NCBI RefSeq assembly: GCF_002277895.1
Contig: NZ_CP023000.1
Span: forward strand, 1-64,000
Direction of reading: 5' to 3'
DNA from: Rhizobium sp. 11515TR
Lineage (GTDB): Bacteria > Pseudomonadota > Alphaproteobacteria > Rhizobiales > Rhizobiaceae
DNA: 64,000 bases
This document shows positions 1 to 8,131 of the stretch, piece by piece. A program made the translations under genes and the position numbers. Numbering within the stretch: position 1 is the first letter of the stretch; every line of letters begins with the position of its first letter. The notes under the pieces are model-generated. The model was not told the origin of the DNA, searched no databases, and saw only the letters and a list, made by a program, of their open reading frames with translations.

Positions 1-795
1 GACCGTGACATCGAAGTCCTCAAGGCTGCGCATTTGCCGATCGAACCAGTCCAGCGCGTTGGGGCGGAAGCGATCCGCCCAGGAAAGGCCTGTCCTGATC
101 GATTTCACCCCGAGCCGCTTCATCCAGGCGACCGCCTCGTCAAGGCGCGGATCTTCGAAGTGAAACCATTGAACCAGGCCGAGTTCCGGGACATGCCGGG
201 CGAAGGCGTCGAGGGCCGGCTTCGGCGTACCGTCCTCACGCAGAAGACCCATGTAGTAGTGCCGATAATAGGAAGAACCCTCCGCTTCCTTATGGCGCGT
301 CGTCGCTTCCCATGATCTCGGAAGGTCAAACAGACTGTACCACTGGAATTGCGGCACCTTTCCCTTGAGCAGCTCGACGGTACGGTTCAAGCCCCAAAGC
401 TGCACGTCTTCGGCGCCAAAACTGGATACGCCCACCTCGCTGACCCAGACGGGAAGATCGGTGACACCAGCGATTTCGGCAATTCTCTGCGGCCATTCGT
501 CGATCTGCCAGAGATTCCAATCCAGCGGAAAGCCGTGGACTGCGACGGCGTCGAGATGGTCCAAGACGCCGTAATTCTTCATTCGGTCCATGAAAGCGGG
601 ATCGATCGGAGAGATGCCGCCAAGCACCTTGATCAGATCGGGATTCGCAAGTGCGATCGCGTCAGCGGCCAATATCGCCATTTCGGCAAACCGGCTCCAG
701 TCCGGATCCATCTCCGGATCCCAGTGCGACTTGTTGTTTGGTTCGTTCCAAATCATAGCTGCTTTGATCATGCTGGTCTCCCGCGACGAGCTCAT
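1..795 (-). CDS. Glycosidase of clan GH-A type (GH39-like), 3' end cut by window edge
   Basis: The reading frame stays open for 265 codons from ATG at 795 to the window edge, so the C-terminus is missing. Near the N-terminus is IWNEPNNKSHW, where the Glu of the NEP motif fits the acid/base of clan GH-A retaining glycosidases. Further on, LPVWVSEVG offers a candidate nucleophile Glu. Together they suggest a beta-xylosidase/GH39-like fold, but the substrate cannot be read. No signal peptide is visible, so it is probably cytoplasmic. Its ATG overlaps the stop of the upstream histidine phosphatase (ATGA), which implies translational coupling in an operon with inositol-3-phosphate synthase. A role in trimming or recycling an inositol- or xylose-containing glycoside would fit this context but is inference. 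Confidence 0.75.
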   Translation of the reverse strand, partial: MSSSRETSMIKAAMIWNEPNNKSHWDPEMDPDWSRFAEMAILAADAIALANPDLIKVLGGISPIDPAFMDRMKNYGVLDHLDAVAVHGFPLDWNLWQIDEWPQRIAEIAGVTDLPVWVSEVGVSSFGAEDVQLWGLNRTVELLKGKVPQFQWYSLFDLPRSWEATTRHKEAEGSSYYRHYYMGLLREDGTPKPALDAFARHVPELGLVQWFHFEDPRLDEAVAWMKRLGVKSIRTGLSWADRFRPNALDWFDRQMRSLEDFDVTV

Positions 796-1391
796 GGATT
801 CATTTCATTGAGGGTGATGATTTTGGCTCCCCAATCTCCAACGACCATGTGGGTCACGGATGCTGGTTCCACATCGAACCTCGGCCAGGCGTCGATCGGC
901 AGGCCGAGAATGTGGCTGACGGCCGCCTTGATGACATCGCCGTGGGACACGAGCGCCAGCCTCTTGCCGTCAGCCTTGCTGGAGAGGTCAGCAATCAAAT
1001 TCCAAACGCGGGTCTGGACGTCGAGCATGGTTTCGCCGTTCGGCGCCCGTACAAGGCTGCGCATCGTGTTCCAGCGGCGCCATTGGGCGTCTTGATCGAG
1101 CGTCGAAAAGGTTTTGCCTGTCCAATCACCGAAGTTCACTTCATCCAGTGCCTCTTCGATCTGCGGCGAACCCAGCCCGCATGCGGAGATGATTGCCTCT
1201 GCTGTCTGCCGGGTGCGTTCGCGCGGGCTGCTGCAAACCGCGTCCAGATGTTCGCGCGCCATGCGCAGTCCAAGGCGATTTGCCTGCGACAAACCCGCTT
1301 CGCCGAGAACGATCCCCGGCGTGCGACCTGCAAGAAAAGCGCCGAGGTTGTCGTGAGCTGCGTGACGAACAAGGAACAAGGTCGTCGTCAT
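792..1391 (-). CDS. Histidine phosphatase family protein (phosphoglycerate mutase-like)
   Basis: A 199-residue protein of the branch-1 histidine phosphatase superfamily. [10 protein letters not shown] at residues 5-14 holds the RHG-like phosphohistidine motif (here RHA), [11 protein letters not shown] near 54-64 supplies the conserved Arg, EVNFGDWTG near 84-92 the acid/base Glu, and [10 protein letters not shown] near 147-156 the second His. It probably removes phosphate from a small phospho-sugar or phospho-inositol. It starts at ATG 1391, overlapping the stop of inositol-3-phosphate synthase by 4 nt, and is coupled to the glycosidase downstream. Its place directly after the synthase makes inositol phosphate or a derivative a reasonable, unproven substrate. 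Confidence 0.88.
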   Translation of the reverse strand: MTTTLFLVRHAAHDNLGAFLAGRTPGIVLGEAGLSQANRLGLRMAREHLDAVCSSPRERTRQTAEAIISACGLGSPQIEEALDEVNFGDWTGKTFSTLDQDAQWRRWNTMRSLVRAPNGETMLDVQTRVWNLIADLSSKADGKRLALVSHGDVIKAAVSHILGLPIDAWPRFDVEPASVTHMVVGDWGAKIITLNEMNP

Positions 1392-2491
1392 TCCGCCGCT
1401 CCGGGCAAGGCATCCTCCTGGTCCTCGATGAAGGCCTGTGTGCGCCTGCGGGCTTCCTGATCGGTAAATTGTCGGGGCGGCGATTTCATGAAATAGCTCG
1501 AGGGGCCGACCAGAGGGCCGCCGATGCCGCGATCGAGCGCCAGTTTGGCACAGCGTATCGCGTCGATAACCACACCGGCCGAATTGGGCGAATCCCATAC
1601 TTCCAGCTTCAATTCGGCATTGAGCGGCACGCCGCCGAATGTCGTGCCCTCCAGCCTGATGTAAGCCCATTTGCGGTCCGCGAGCCATGGAACATGATCG
1701 CTCGGTCCGACATGGATATCCGTCGGAGCGAGCGGTACATCGAGCTGACTCGTCACCGATTGCGTCTTGGAGATCTTCTTCGATTCAAGCCGTTCGCGCT
1801 CCAGCATGTTGAGGAAGTCCGTATTGCCGCCGAAGTTCAGCTGATAGGTGCGATCGACCCTTACGCCACGCTCGCGGAAGAGATTGACGAGCATGCGGTG
1901 GACGATCGTCGCGCCCACCTGGCTTTTGATGTCGTCCCCGATGAGGGGCAGGCGGCGCTCGGCAAAACGGCGCTGCCATTCGGGTTTGGAGGCGATGAAA
2001 ACGGGGATGCAGTTGACGAAGGCGCACCCTGCGGCGAGCGCCTGTTCGGCATACCATTGTGTGGCCTCCTCGGACCCGACCGGAAGATAGGAGACAAGCA
2101 CTTCTGTCTGCGTCTGGCGCAAAATTTCGACAACATCGGCGACCGGCTCTTCCGATTGCGGGATCTCGTCCTTCAGGTATCGGCCTAGGCCGTCGAGCGT
2201 CTTGCCGCGATTGACCTTGATGCCAGTTGAGGCGACCTCGGCAAAACGCTGGGTATTGTTCGGCTCAGCATAAATGGCTTCGGCGACATCCCTGCCGACC
2301 TTGGAGGCAGCGATATCGAAAGCCGCCGAAATCTCGACGTCGCGAACATGATATCCCCCGAGATCCACATGCATGAGGCCAGGAACGGGCTCGTTGCTTT
2401 CAGCATCGCGATAATAGGTCAGCCCCTGCACAAGCGAGGACGCGCAATTGCCGACACCGACGATAGCTACTCGAATGGAATGGGAACGCAT
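1388..2491 (-). CDS. ino1: Inositol-3-phosphate synthase (actinobacterial-type Ino1)
   Basis: A 367-residue NAD-dependent enzyme converting glucose 6-phosphate to 1L-myo-inositol 3-phosphate, the first step of inositol synthesis. The Rossmann motif [13 protein letters not shown] lies close to the N-terminus. The family-typical blocks [40 protein letters not shown] and [11 protein letters not shown] follow in order and closely resemble my memory of mycobacterial Ino1. An ATG at 2506 is possible, but ATG 2491 has a GGAG ribosome site and lies about 25 nt after the start expected from the promoter at 2524-2548. It heads an operon with a histidine phosphatase and a glycosidase. Its actinobacterial style and stress promoter suggest a protective inositol compound. 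Confidence 0.93.
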   Translation of the reverse strand: MRSHSIRVAIVGVGNCASSLVQGLTYYRDAESNEPVPGLMHVDLGGYHVRDVEISAAFDIAASKVGRDVAEAIYAEPNNTQRFAEVASTGIKVNRGKTLDGLGRYLKDEIPQSEEPVADVVEILRQTQTEVLVSYLPVGSEEATQWYAEQALAAGCAFVNCIPVFIASKPEWQRRFAERRLPLIGDDIKSQVGATIVHRMLVNLFRERGVRVDRTYQLNFGGNTDFLNMLERERLESKKISKTQSVTSQLDVPLAPTDIHVGPSDHVPWLADRKWAYIRLEGTTFGGVPLNAELKLEVWDSPNSAGVVIDAIRCAKLALDRGIGGPLVGPSSYFMKSPPRQFTDQEARRRTQAFIEDQEDALPGAAE

Positions 2492-2523
2492 GTCTTTCTC
2501 CAGCATCTACAAAGCCATCCTCA

Positions 2524-2548
2524 AACAAAGAGAGCGGGCATCTGTTCC
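2524..2548 (-). promoter_or_regulatory. EcfG-type promoter for the ino1 operon
   Basis: On the minus strand the sequence reads GGAAC, 16 nt, TGTT (plus-strand AACA at 2524-2527 and GTTCC at 2544-2548). Transcription would begin near 2517, giving a leader of about 25 nt to ATG 2491. Confidence 0.8.
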
Positions 2549-2619
2549 CGAAAAATCTTTCAATGGATCGCAAACCGGTTTCGCGCGTTCGATATGGCTC
2601 GGATCGAAGAGGTGTAGCG

Positions 2620-4383
2620 ATGCTGGTCTATGGAGATATGGAGCGTGTCGAGGAGGCCGCGTCGATATGCTGCCGGATCTCAGGTTACATGGCGGCGTGC
2701 TTAAGCTTGAAGCCGGATCGCCATCGGCATGAACTCCTGGTGCAGACCTTCATTATGACGGGCGAGCTCGTCCAAGGGATTGCCGATCGTGAATTTCAGC
2801 AAAGAGGCTGCGACGAAATTTCCGACAGGCAGAATGCCGGGGCAGAGCTGCTGTTGCTGCAAGCTCGGATGATTCTGCAGTCATGGCAGGGAAATTTCAC
2901 CGGGTCTCTGACGCATTTGGCCGATTGGAGACCGTTGCTGGAGCGCCTCAGGCTTGAGGAACCCATCCGGATAAGGCGGCCCGAAGGTTATGCCCATTAT
3001 GCGCTCTATCCTGAGAGCTTTCTGGAGGCGGCTTTGCGTTCAGGCCTCGCCTCCGAGACCGTGGTGATCGGCGTGCGCAGTATCGGCGTCGGCCTTGGCG
3101 TGCTGGTCGCGGCTGCGCTCGGCTCGGGGCCCGCCTATTCCTTGCGGCCGACGGGCGATCCTTTCCGCCGGCACGTGCTGCCAGGGGAAACCTTGCAAAA
3201 TCGCATTCTGAGCCGATCCGATACGGATTTCGCCATTGTCGATGAAGGCCCCGGATTGTCGGGCAGTTCATTCGGCTGCATAGCGGATTGGCTCGAGACG
3301 AATGGCGTCCCGGCCGAGCGCCTTCATTTTTTTCCAAGTCACAAGGGCGAGCCAGGTGGGCAGGTTAGCAAGGCGCATCTTCACAGATGGAGGCAGCGCC
3401 GGCCCCATGTCGTCGATGTTCACGAGCTGATCCTGGATGGGCCGGAACAGAAACATAGTTTGAAGTCGTGGGCTTGTGAGCTCCTGGGCGTACGCGGAAA
3501 TTCCTGGCAGGACCTCTCGGGAGGCGAGTGGCGAAGGCTTCGCTATCAGGATCCGGAAAATTGGCCGCCAAGCCATCGGCAGCAGGAAAAGCTCAAATTT
3601 CTGCTGTCGGACGGCGAGGCGCGCTATCTGGTGAAATTTGCCGGGCTTTGCGATACGGCAACCAAGCAGGCAAGAGGCAAGCTATTGAGCGAGGCCGGCT
3701 TCACGCCGCCGGTGCTCGGAACCTGCCATGGCTTCATCGTCGAACCATGGGCAGAGGGCTGCTCAATCGCGGCCGATTCGTTATCGGCGGAGATGGTTGA
3801 GCAGATAGGCCAATATCTTGGTTTCCGGGCGCGTCACCTTCCTGCTGCCCATGGAGGAGCATCGCTTTCCGATCTATGTCATATGGCCGTCGTCAATATC
3901 GAGGAAGCCCTCGGAAGCGAGGCAGCTCATCGCATCGCGCGCTTGATCGGCCGGTCGCATCGCCTGACCAAATATTTGCGGCGGACGGATACGGACAATC
4001 GGCTCCACCGATGGGAATGGGTAAGGCGGCCGGACGGCCGCCTGATCAAGACCGATGCGCTCGATCACAATGCCTCTCATGATCTCATCGGATGCCAGGA
4101 TGTCGCCTGGGATATCGCAGGCGCCTGCGTGGAATTCGATCTATCGAAAGCGCAGCGGCTGCATTTGGCACAGATCGTTGCAACGCAAACCGGTCGCGAT
4201 GTGCGCGAGGATGTGCTTGACGTATTCGAGGCATGCTATCTGGGTTTTCAGATCGGCCTTTGGTCTTTGGCGGCACAAGGCCAAGATATTGCTGAACGAG
4301 GTCGTCTGACGAATGCCACGGCGCGCTATGAAGGCCACATCCGCACCTTAATGGCCGACCGTCCCGCCATCTTCAATGATTGA
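2620..4383 (+). CDS. Phosphoribosyltransferase-like / kinase-like fusion protein of unknown function
   Basis: A protein of 587 residues that I cannot name. Residues about 120-300 look like a type I phosphoribosyltransferase: VDEGPGLSGSSF near 207-218 resembles the PRPP-binding loop. The C-terminal half (about 330-587) resembles a phosphotransferase of the APH/choline-kinase type, with LVKFAG as a possible lysine strand, DALDHNASHDLIG in place of the catalytic loop, and DVAWDIAG in place of the metal-binding DxD region. Start 2620 was chosen over an in-frame ATG at 2563 because AGAGG precedes it at proper spacing. The gene is divergent from ino1, with no EcfG motif on its own side. A role in nucleotide or sugar-phosphate chemistry is inference. 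Confidence 0.7.
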   Translation: MLVYGDMERVEEAASICCRISGYMAACLSLKPDRHRHELLVQTFIMTGELVQGIADREFQQRGCDEISDRQNAGAELLLLQARMILQSWQGNFTGSLTHLADWRPLLERLRLEEPIRIRRPEGYAHYALYPESFLEAALRSGLASETVVIGVRSIGVGLGVLVAAALGSGPAYSLRPTGDPFRRHVLPGETLQNRILSRSDTDFAIVDEGPGLSGSSFGCIADWLETNGVPAERLHFFPSHKGEPGGQVSKAHLHRWRQRRPHVVDVHELILDGPEQKHSLKSWACELLGVRGNSWQDLSGGEWRRLRYQDPENWPPSHRQQEKLKFLLSDGEARYLVKFAGLCDTATKQARGKLLSEAGFTPPVLGTCHGFIVEPWAEGCSIAADSLSAEMVEQIGQYLGFRARHLPAAHGGASLSDLCHMAVVNIEEALGSEAAHRIARLIGRSHRLTKYLRRTDTDNRLHRWEWVRRPDGRLIKTDALDHNASHDLIGCQDVAWDIAGACVEFDLSKAQRLHLAQIVATQTGRDVREDVLDVFEACYLGFQIGLWSLAAQGQDIAERGRLTNATARYEGHIRTLMADRPAIFND

Positions 4384-4650
4384 TGGTTCACCGGCGGATG
4401 CGGATATGTCGGACGGCGAGCGAGGAATGTCAGCAGGATATCCCAAGGCTGTTCTGATGAGTTTGATGGATTGGATGCCGACACCCCTCAACATCAACAA
4501 TTGGTCGTCCGTCATGCCAGCAGCCTCGTTGCAGCGGGTAATGCCGTTATCGGCCAATGAACGAACCACCCAGCGCGGAAGTGTCGTTTCGGAAAGAACG
4601 TCCGAGCCTTGTATCGATGCGCCTGAGCCGTGGCTTTCACCCGATTGCAT
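4348..4650 (-). CDS. Stand-alone RNA polymerase alpha-CTD-like / helix-hairpin-helix small protein
   Basis: A 100-residue protein. The central part (LPRWVVRSLADNGI, then LLMLRGVGIQSIKLIRTAL) follows the pattern of the alpha-subunit C-terminal domain, where a helix leads to a GxG-containing helix-hairpin-helix. That fold normally contacts UP-element DNA and activators. The rest is polar and low in order. In-frame starts exist upstream (TTG 4725, ATG 4686), but both lie before or at the transcription start expected from the promoter at 4689-4713, so ATG 4650 is used. Its 3' end overlaps the convergent fusion gene by 36 nt. Possible roles are modulating RNA polymerase or binding DNA under stress, and I see no direct evidence for either. 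Confidence 0.65.
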   Translation of the reverse strand: MQSGESHGSGASIQGSDVLSETTLPRWVVRSLADNGITRCNEAAGMTDDQLLMLRGVGIQSIKLIRTALGYPADIPRSPSDISASAGEPSIIEDGGTVGH

Positions 4651-4688
4651 CGTAGCGATCCATAAGTTGATGCAGTGAGATCGCATCC

Positions 4689-4713
4689 AACTCGCCCGAG
4701 GGGCGCGGGTTCC
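4689..4713 (-). promoter_or_regulatory. EcfG-type promoter for the alpha-CTD-like gene
   Basis: The minus strand reads GGAAC, 16 nt, AGTT (plus-strand AACT 4689-4692, GTTCC 4709-4713). The predicted start near 4681 leaves a leader of about 30 nt to ATG 4650. Confidence 0.72.
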
Positions 4714-4731
4714 CGCTGTTTGCAAAAATCA

Positions 4732-5775
4732 CTATTCGCCAATGCCGTCGCTTCCGGCAGCATATATTGCATCAATGACTGCGGCAGAATTGATCAGGCC
4801 TTCGCAGGCAGGGTCATAGCTATTGTCTCTTGCCAAATGCGTTGCCCAGGCTGCCGCTGCCCGGCCGCCCCATTCATCCGGCGGTTCGACAAGAAGATCG
4901 CTGCGTGTTCCTCTGTATCGTTCTGCGGCAAAATCATAGAAAGAACCATTGAGGTTCCGCATGGCGGCCCCTCCCTCCGTTCCATGGAAGCTTGCGCCGA
5001 TGACTGCGTCGCGGCCAGCGTTGAGGCCCCAGGAGCAGGCCAATCGAAGAGTGACGCCATTCGACAAAGTTACGGTGGCGAAGGCGAAATCTTCCACATC
5101 GTTACTGTCGGGACGGATCGGAGCCCCCTTTCGAAGAAGGCGGCTTTGGACCTCGGAGACGCCGGGGAAGTCGAGTGTCCATAACGCCAAGTCGGCCAGA
5201 TGGATTCCAAGATCCATGACGCAGCCCCCGCCCGAGCGTTGCCTGTCGTAGAACCAGGGTTTGTCGGGTCCATAGGCGTTATGAAAGACCATATCGACGG
5301 CGAAGATCCGGCCGAGCTCTCCTTTGCGGACAATGTCACGGATGAGGCTCATGGCTTTCGTGTGCCTATAGGAAAGGTCCACCTGCATCAAGCGGTCTGC
5401 CTTCCGGGCTGCCGCAATCGCCTGTTCGACTTCGGTTCGGGTGCGTCCCAGCGGCTTTTGGCAAAAGACGGCAATGCCTTGCTCCAAGGCAGCAACGGTC
5501 TGCTCTGCGTGCAAGGCGCTTGGGGTGGCAATGATGATCCCATCGAGCGGTTCGGTCAGCAGATCATCGAAGTGAGGCACGATCTTGGCCTGCCCGGCAA
5601 GCTCTGCGGCTGTTTCCGCCATCTCCGCCGATGGGTCGCAGATGAACGTCTTTTCGACTAGCCCGGTGCCCAGGATAGCCTTCATGCGGTGCCTGCCAAT
5701 CCAGCCGACGCCCAGAAAACCAAGCCGGAGGCCCTTATCCCTCCTCCGGTAATAATATTCGTCGCCAATGCTCAT
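4732..5775 (-). CDS. Gfo/Idh/MocA family NAD(P)-dependent oxidoreductase
   Basis: A protein of 347 residues. LGFLGVGWIGRHRM near the N-terminus is the Rossmann dinucleotide motif, FCQKPLGRT near 105-113 is the family's EKP-type signature (QKP here), and MDLGIHLADLALW near 190-202 holds the conserved active-site GxH. The family oxidises or epimerises sugars, inositols and sugar acids; the substrate is not readable. Its ATG shares one base with the stop of the upstream medium-chain dehydrogenase, so the two are translated together. Both follow the stress promoter at 6822-6846 and are divergent from the glycan operon. A step on an inositol or hexose intermediate would fit. Confidence 0.88.
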   Translation of the reverse strand: MSIGDEYYYRRRDKGLRLGFLGVGWIGRHRMKAILGTGLVEKTFICDPSAEMAETAAELAGQAKIVPHFDDLLTEPLDGIIIATPSALHAEQTVAALEQGIAVFCQKPLGRTRTEVEQAIAAARKADRLMQVDLSYRHTKAMSLIRDIVRKGELGRIFAVDMVFHNAYGPDKPWFYDRQRSGGGCVMDLGIHLADLALWTLDFPGVSEVQSRLLRKGAPIRPDSNDVEDFAFATVTLSNGVTLRLACSWGLNAGRDAVIGASFHGTEGGAAMRNLNGSFYDFAAERYRGTRSDLLVEPPDEWGGRAAAAWATHLARDNSYDPACEGLINSAAVIDAIYAAGSDGIGE

Positions 5776-6761
5776 CAGTATATCACCAGGGCTTTGAGGA
5801 AGCCGCCGGGGCGGTCCCGCGTCATGTTCAAGGCATCATCAAGCCGCTCAAGCGGAAAACGATGGGTCAGGAAAGACCATGGATCGAGCCGGCCGGCTTC
5901 GATTGCCGCGATTGCATCGCGAATGCCTTGCACATAAACGGCAGGATCCCGTTCGTGAGCATTGACGACATCGAGCCCTCGCCAGTTCCACAACTGCATA
6001 TTGACCTGCCTTGGACCGTCTTGATGATAGCCTGCAATGACGAGGCGTCCACGTTCGCGGGTCAGTTCGGCTGCGAGATCGAGCGGCCATTGCTTGCCAA
6101 CGGCCTCGATCACACGATCGCAGAATTGCCCCCGCGTCGCTTGCTTCACCTTCTCGATAATCTGCCAGTGGTCCGCCATCTCTATAGTTTCGAAAGCCCC
6201 CACGCGTTTGGCGATCTCCAGAGAAAACGGCCGCCGGGAGATCGCGATGACATGCGCACCGGCAGCCACGCACAGCTGGGTCAGCAAAGCGCCGAGGAAG
6301 CCAATTCCGACGATGGCGATGAGCTGCCCTGGCTGAACGTCGCATCGCTCGAAAATATTCATAGCGCAACCCAACGGCTCTCCCGGAAACGGCCGATTGT
6401 CGAGCCAGGTGGGTAGCCGGACAACGTTGCTCTCAACGGCGAGATCGTAGGTGGCGTAAGCATGCTGGCTTAAAGTGGCAACACGATCGCCAACGGCAAA
6501 ACCGGCGACATCATCTCCGATCGCATCGATAGTCCCCCAGCCTTCATGTCCCAGTCCTCCTGGCTCTGTCGGAAACCGCATCCATTCCGGGCCTGACCAT
6601 GGCGTCAGGTTCGAGGCGCATACTCCGCAACCTTCCAATTTCACACGCAATTGACCGGCAGCGGGTTCAGGCAAAGCCATGCGTTGTACGTGCAGCTGCC
6701 CAGGGCCTGTAACGACGGCCGCTTTCATATCGTCTGCCTGCACTGATGTGATCGCGTTCAT
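5775..6761 (-). CDS. Medium-chain alcohol dehydrogenase-like oxidoreductase
   Basis: A 328-residue MDR-superfamily protein. GCGVCASNL carries the catalytic-zinc Cys and GLGHEGWG the His-Glu pair. The usual four-Cys structural zinc loop is absent, which is common in shorter sugar and polyol dehydrogenases. VGIGFLGALLTQL is the NAD(P)-binding glycine motif. The start at 6761 has AGGAG about 8 nt upstream and follows the promoter at 6822-6846 by roughly 55 nt. It is coupled to the Gfo/Idh/MocA gene and faces the glycan operon from the opposite strand. It probably oxidises a polyol or sugar. The pairing with a MocA-type enzyme recalls inositol or scyllo-inositol metabolism, but the substrate is unknown. 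Confidence 0.85.
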   Translation of the reverse strand: MNAITSVQADDMKAAVVTGPGQLHVQRMALPEPAAGQLRVKLEGCGVCASNLTPWSGPEWMRFPTEPGGLGHEGWGTIDAIGDDVAGFAVGDRVATLSQHAYATYDLAVESNVVRLPTWLDNRPFPGEPLGCAMNIFERCDVQPGQLIAIVGIGFLGALLTQLCVAAGAHVIAISRRPFSLEIAKRVGAFETIEMADHWQIIEKVKQATRGQFCDRVIEAVGKQWPLDLAAELTRERGRLVIAGYHQDGPRQVNMQLWNWRGLDVVNAHERDPAVYVQGIRDAIAAIEAGRLDPWSFLTHRFPLERLDDALNMTRDRPGGFLKALVIY

Positions 6762-6821
6762 TCATACTCTCCTGGGAGTTCTAGCCATCCGATCGTCGAA
6801 TTGGATCGAAGACGCGTGCCT

Positions 6822-6846
6822 AACTGGCACGCGCATGGCTTGTTCC
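6822..6846 (-). promoter_or_regulatory. EcfG-type promoter for the dehydrogenase pair
   Basis: The minus strand reads GGAAC, 16 nt, AGTT (plus-strand AACT 6822-6825, GTTCC 6842-6846). It is divergent from a second copy at 6953-6977, so one intergenic region of 260 nt serves both operons. Confidence 0.75.
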
Positions 6847-6952
6847 AGAAGATGATGAAGATGCTTCGTGGCAGGTACAAGGATCTCACCTGGCGAGCGA
6901 AACGAAGCGCATCATAGAAGAAGTCTACAAAGATAATGATGTCATAGCGTCA

Positions 6953-6977
6953 GGAACATTCCTTAGGGATCACTGTT
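6953..6977 (+). promoter_or_regulatory. EcfG-type promoter for the glycan operon
   Basis: GGAAC at 6953-6957, a 16-nt spacer, then TGTT at 6974-6977. The predicted start near 6985 lies about 37 nt before ATG 7022, the first of eight tightly packed genes ending at 15474. Confidence 0.82.
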
Positions 6978-7021
6978 AGGGGCGATCAAAAACCTCTCAA
7001 CTCAACAGCCCAGGATGTTCA

Positions 7022-8131
7022 ATGTCACATATTCTCGTCACCGGTGGATGCGGTTTTATTGGTCGGCATGTCACTGAGGAACTGCTTGAAAACGGATATC
7101 AGGTACGCATTCTTGATGCGTTGATCGATCAGGTTCACGGTCCTTCTGGCTTCCAGAACGTGATGGATACAACGGATGTTGTTCGTGCTGATGTGCGCGA
7201 TAAAGGGGCGGTCCGCGAGGCTTTGCAAGGCATTGATGCCGTCATCCACCTAGCGGCGGAGGTCGGTGTCGGCCAGTCCATGTACGAGATTGCCCGTTAT
7301 GTAGGTACCAACGATCTCGGTACCGCCGTTCTTCTGGAAGCCATGATCGGCCTTCCGATCAGACGAATTGTCGTCGCATCCTCGATGAGCGTCTATGGCG
7401 AGGGCATGTATGTCTCGCCGGTAGGGCATCGCCTCGGCTATATAAGGCGCGATGTCAGTCGTCTCGCCGAGGGACTGTGGGATCCGCTGAGCCCCAACGG
7501 TGAGCCGCTCCTGCCTGCGCCCACAGATGAGGAGAAACCCGTCGATCTGGTCTCGATCTATGCGCTGACAAAATATGCGCAGGAGCGCCAGACGCTCATC
7601 TTCGGCCGCGCCTATGGCATCGATGCAGTGGCATTACGTCTGTTCAACGTCTTTGGTGCCGGTCAGGCGCTTTCGAATCCCTATACGGGCGTGCTCGCCA
7701 ATTTCGCGTCGCGTCTTGCCAATGGCCAGCCGCCGATGATTTTCGAAGATGGCAATCAGCGCCGCGACTTTGTTCATGTGCGCGATGTTGCTCGCGCTTT
7801 TCGCCTGGCACTGGAGCGCAAGCCGGCGGCGGGTCACGTCATCAATATCGGCAGCGGCCAAGCCTATACCATAGCGCAGGTCGCAATGCTGCTTGCCGCA
7901 GCCATGGGGACTCCTGAATTGGCACCCGAAATTACCGGCAAATCCCGCAGCGGCGATATCCGTCATTGCTTCGCCGATATTTCAAAAGCGAGGGAATTGC
8001 TCGGCTTCGAGCCGCGTTACCATCTCGATGGATCGCTCGAGTCCTTTGCGGACTGGGTTTTGACGACCGAAGCTATCGATAGGAATGCCGAGATGACCCA
8101 GCATCTCAAGGAACGAGGGCTCATGTCATGA
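7022..8131 (+). CDS. NAD-dependent nucleotide-sugar epimerase/dehydratase
   Basis: An extended short-chain dehydrogenase of 369 residues. TGGCGFIGRH at the N-terminus binds NAD, HLAAEVGVG is the conserved second strand, SSMSVYGEG carries the catalytic Ser region, and YALTKYAQE is the YxxxK catalytic pair. FRRDFVHVRD-like sequence (here QRRDFVHVRDVARAF) is typical of UDP- or GDP-sugar 4-epimerases and dehydratases. At 369 residues it is slightly longer than usual because of an insert around 150-185. It is the first gene of the operon, with AGGA upstream of ATG 7022, and overlaps the next epimerase by 4 nt. It probably supplies an activated sugar to the four glycosyltransferases downstream; which sugar is unknown. 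Confidence 0.87.
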   Translation: MSHILVTGGCGFIGRHVTEELLENGYQVRILDALIDQVHGPSGFQNVMDTTDVVRADVRDKGAVREALQGIDAVIHLAAEVGVGQSMYEIARYVGTNDLGTAVLLEAMIGLPIRRIVVASSMSVYGEGMYVSPVGHRLGYIRRDVSRLAEGLWDPLSPNGEPLLPAPTDEEKPVDLVSIYALTKYAQERQTLIFGRAYGIDAVALRLFNVFGAGQALSNPYTGVLANFASRLANGQPPMIFEDGNQRRDFVHVRDVARAFRLALERKPAAGHVINIGSGQAYTIAQVAMLLAAAMGTPELAPEITGKSRSGDIRHCFADISKARELLGFEPRYHLDGSLESFADWVLTTEAIDRNAEMTQHLKERGLMS

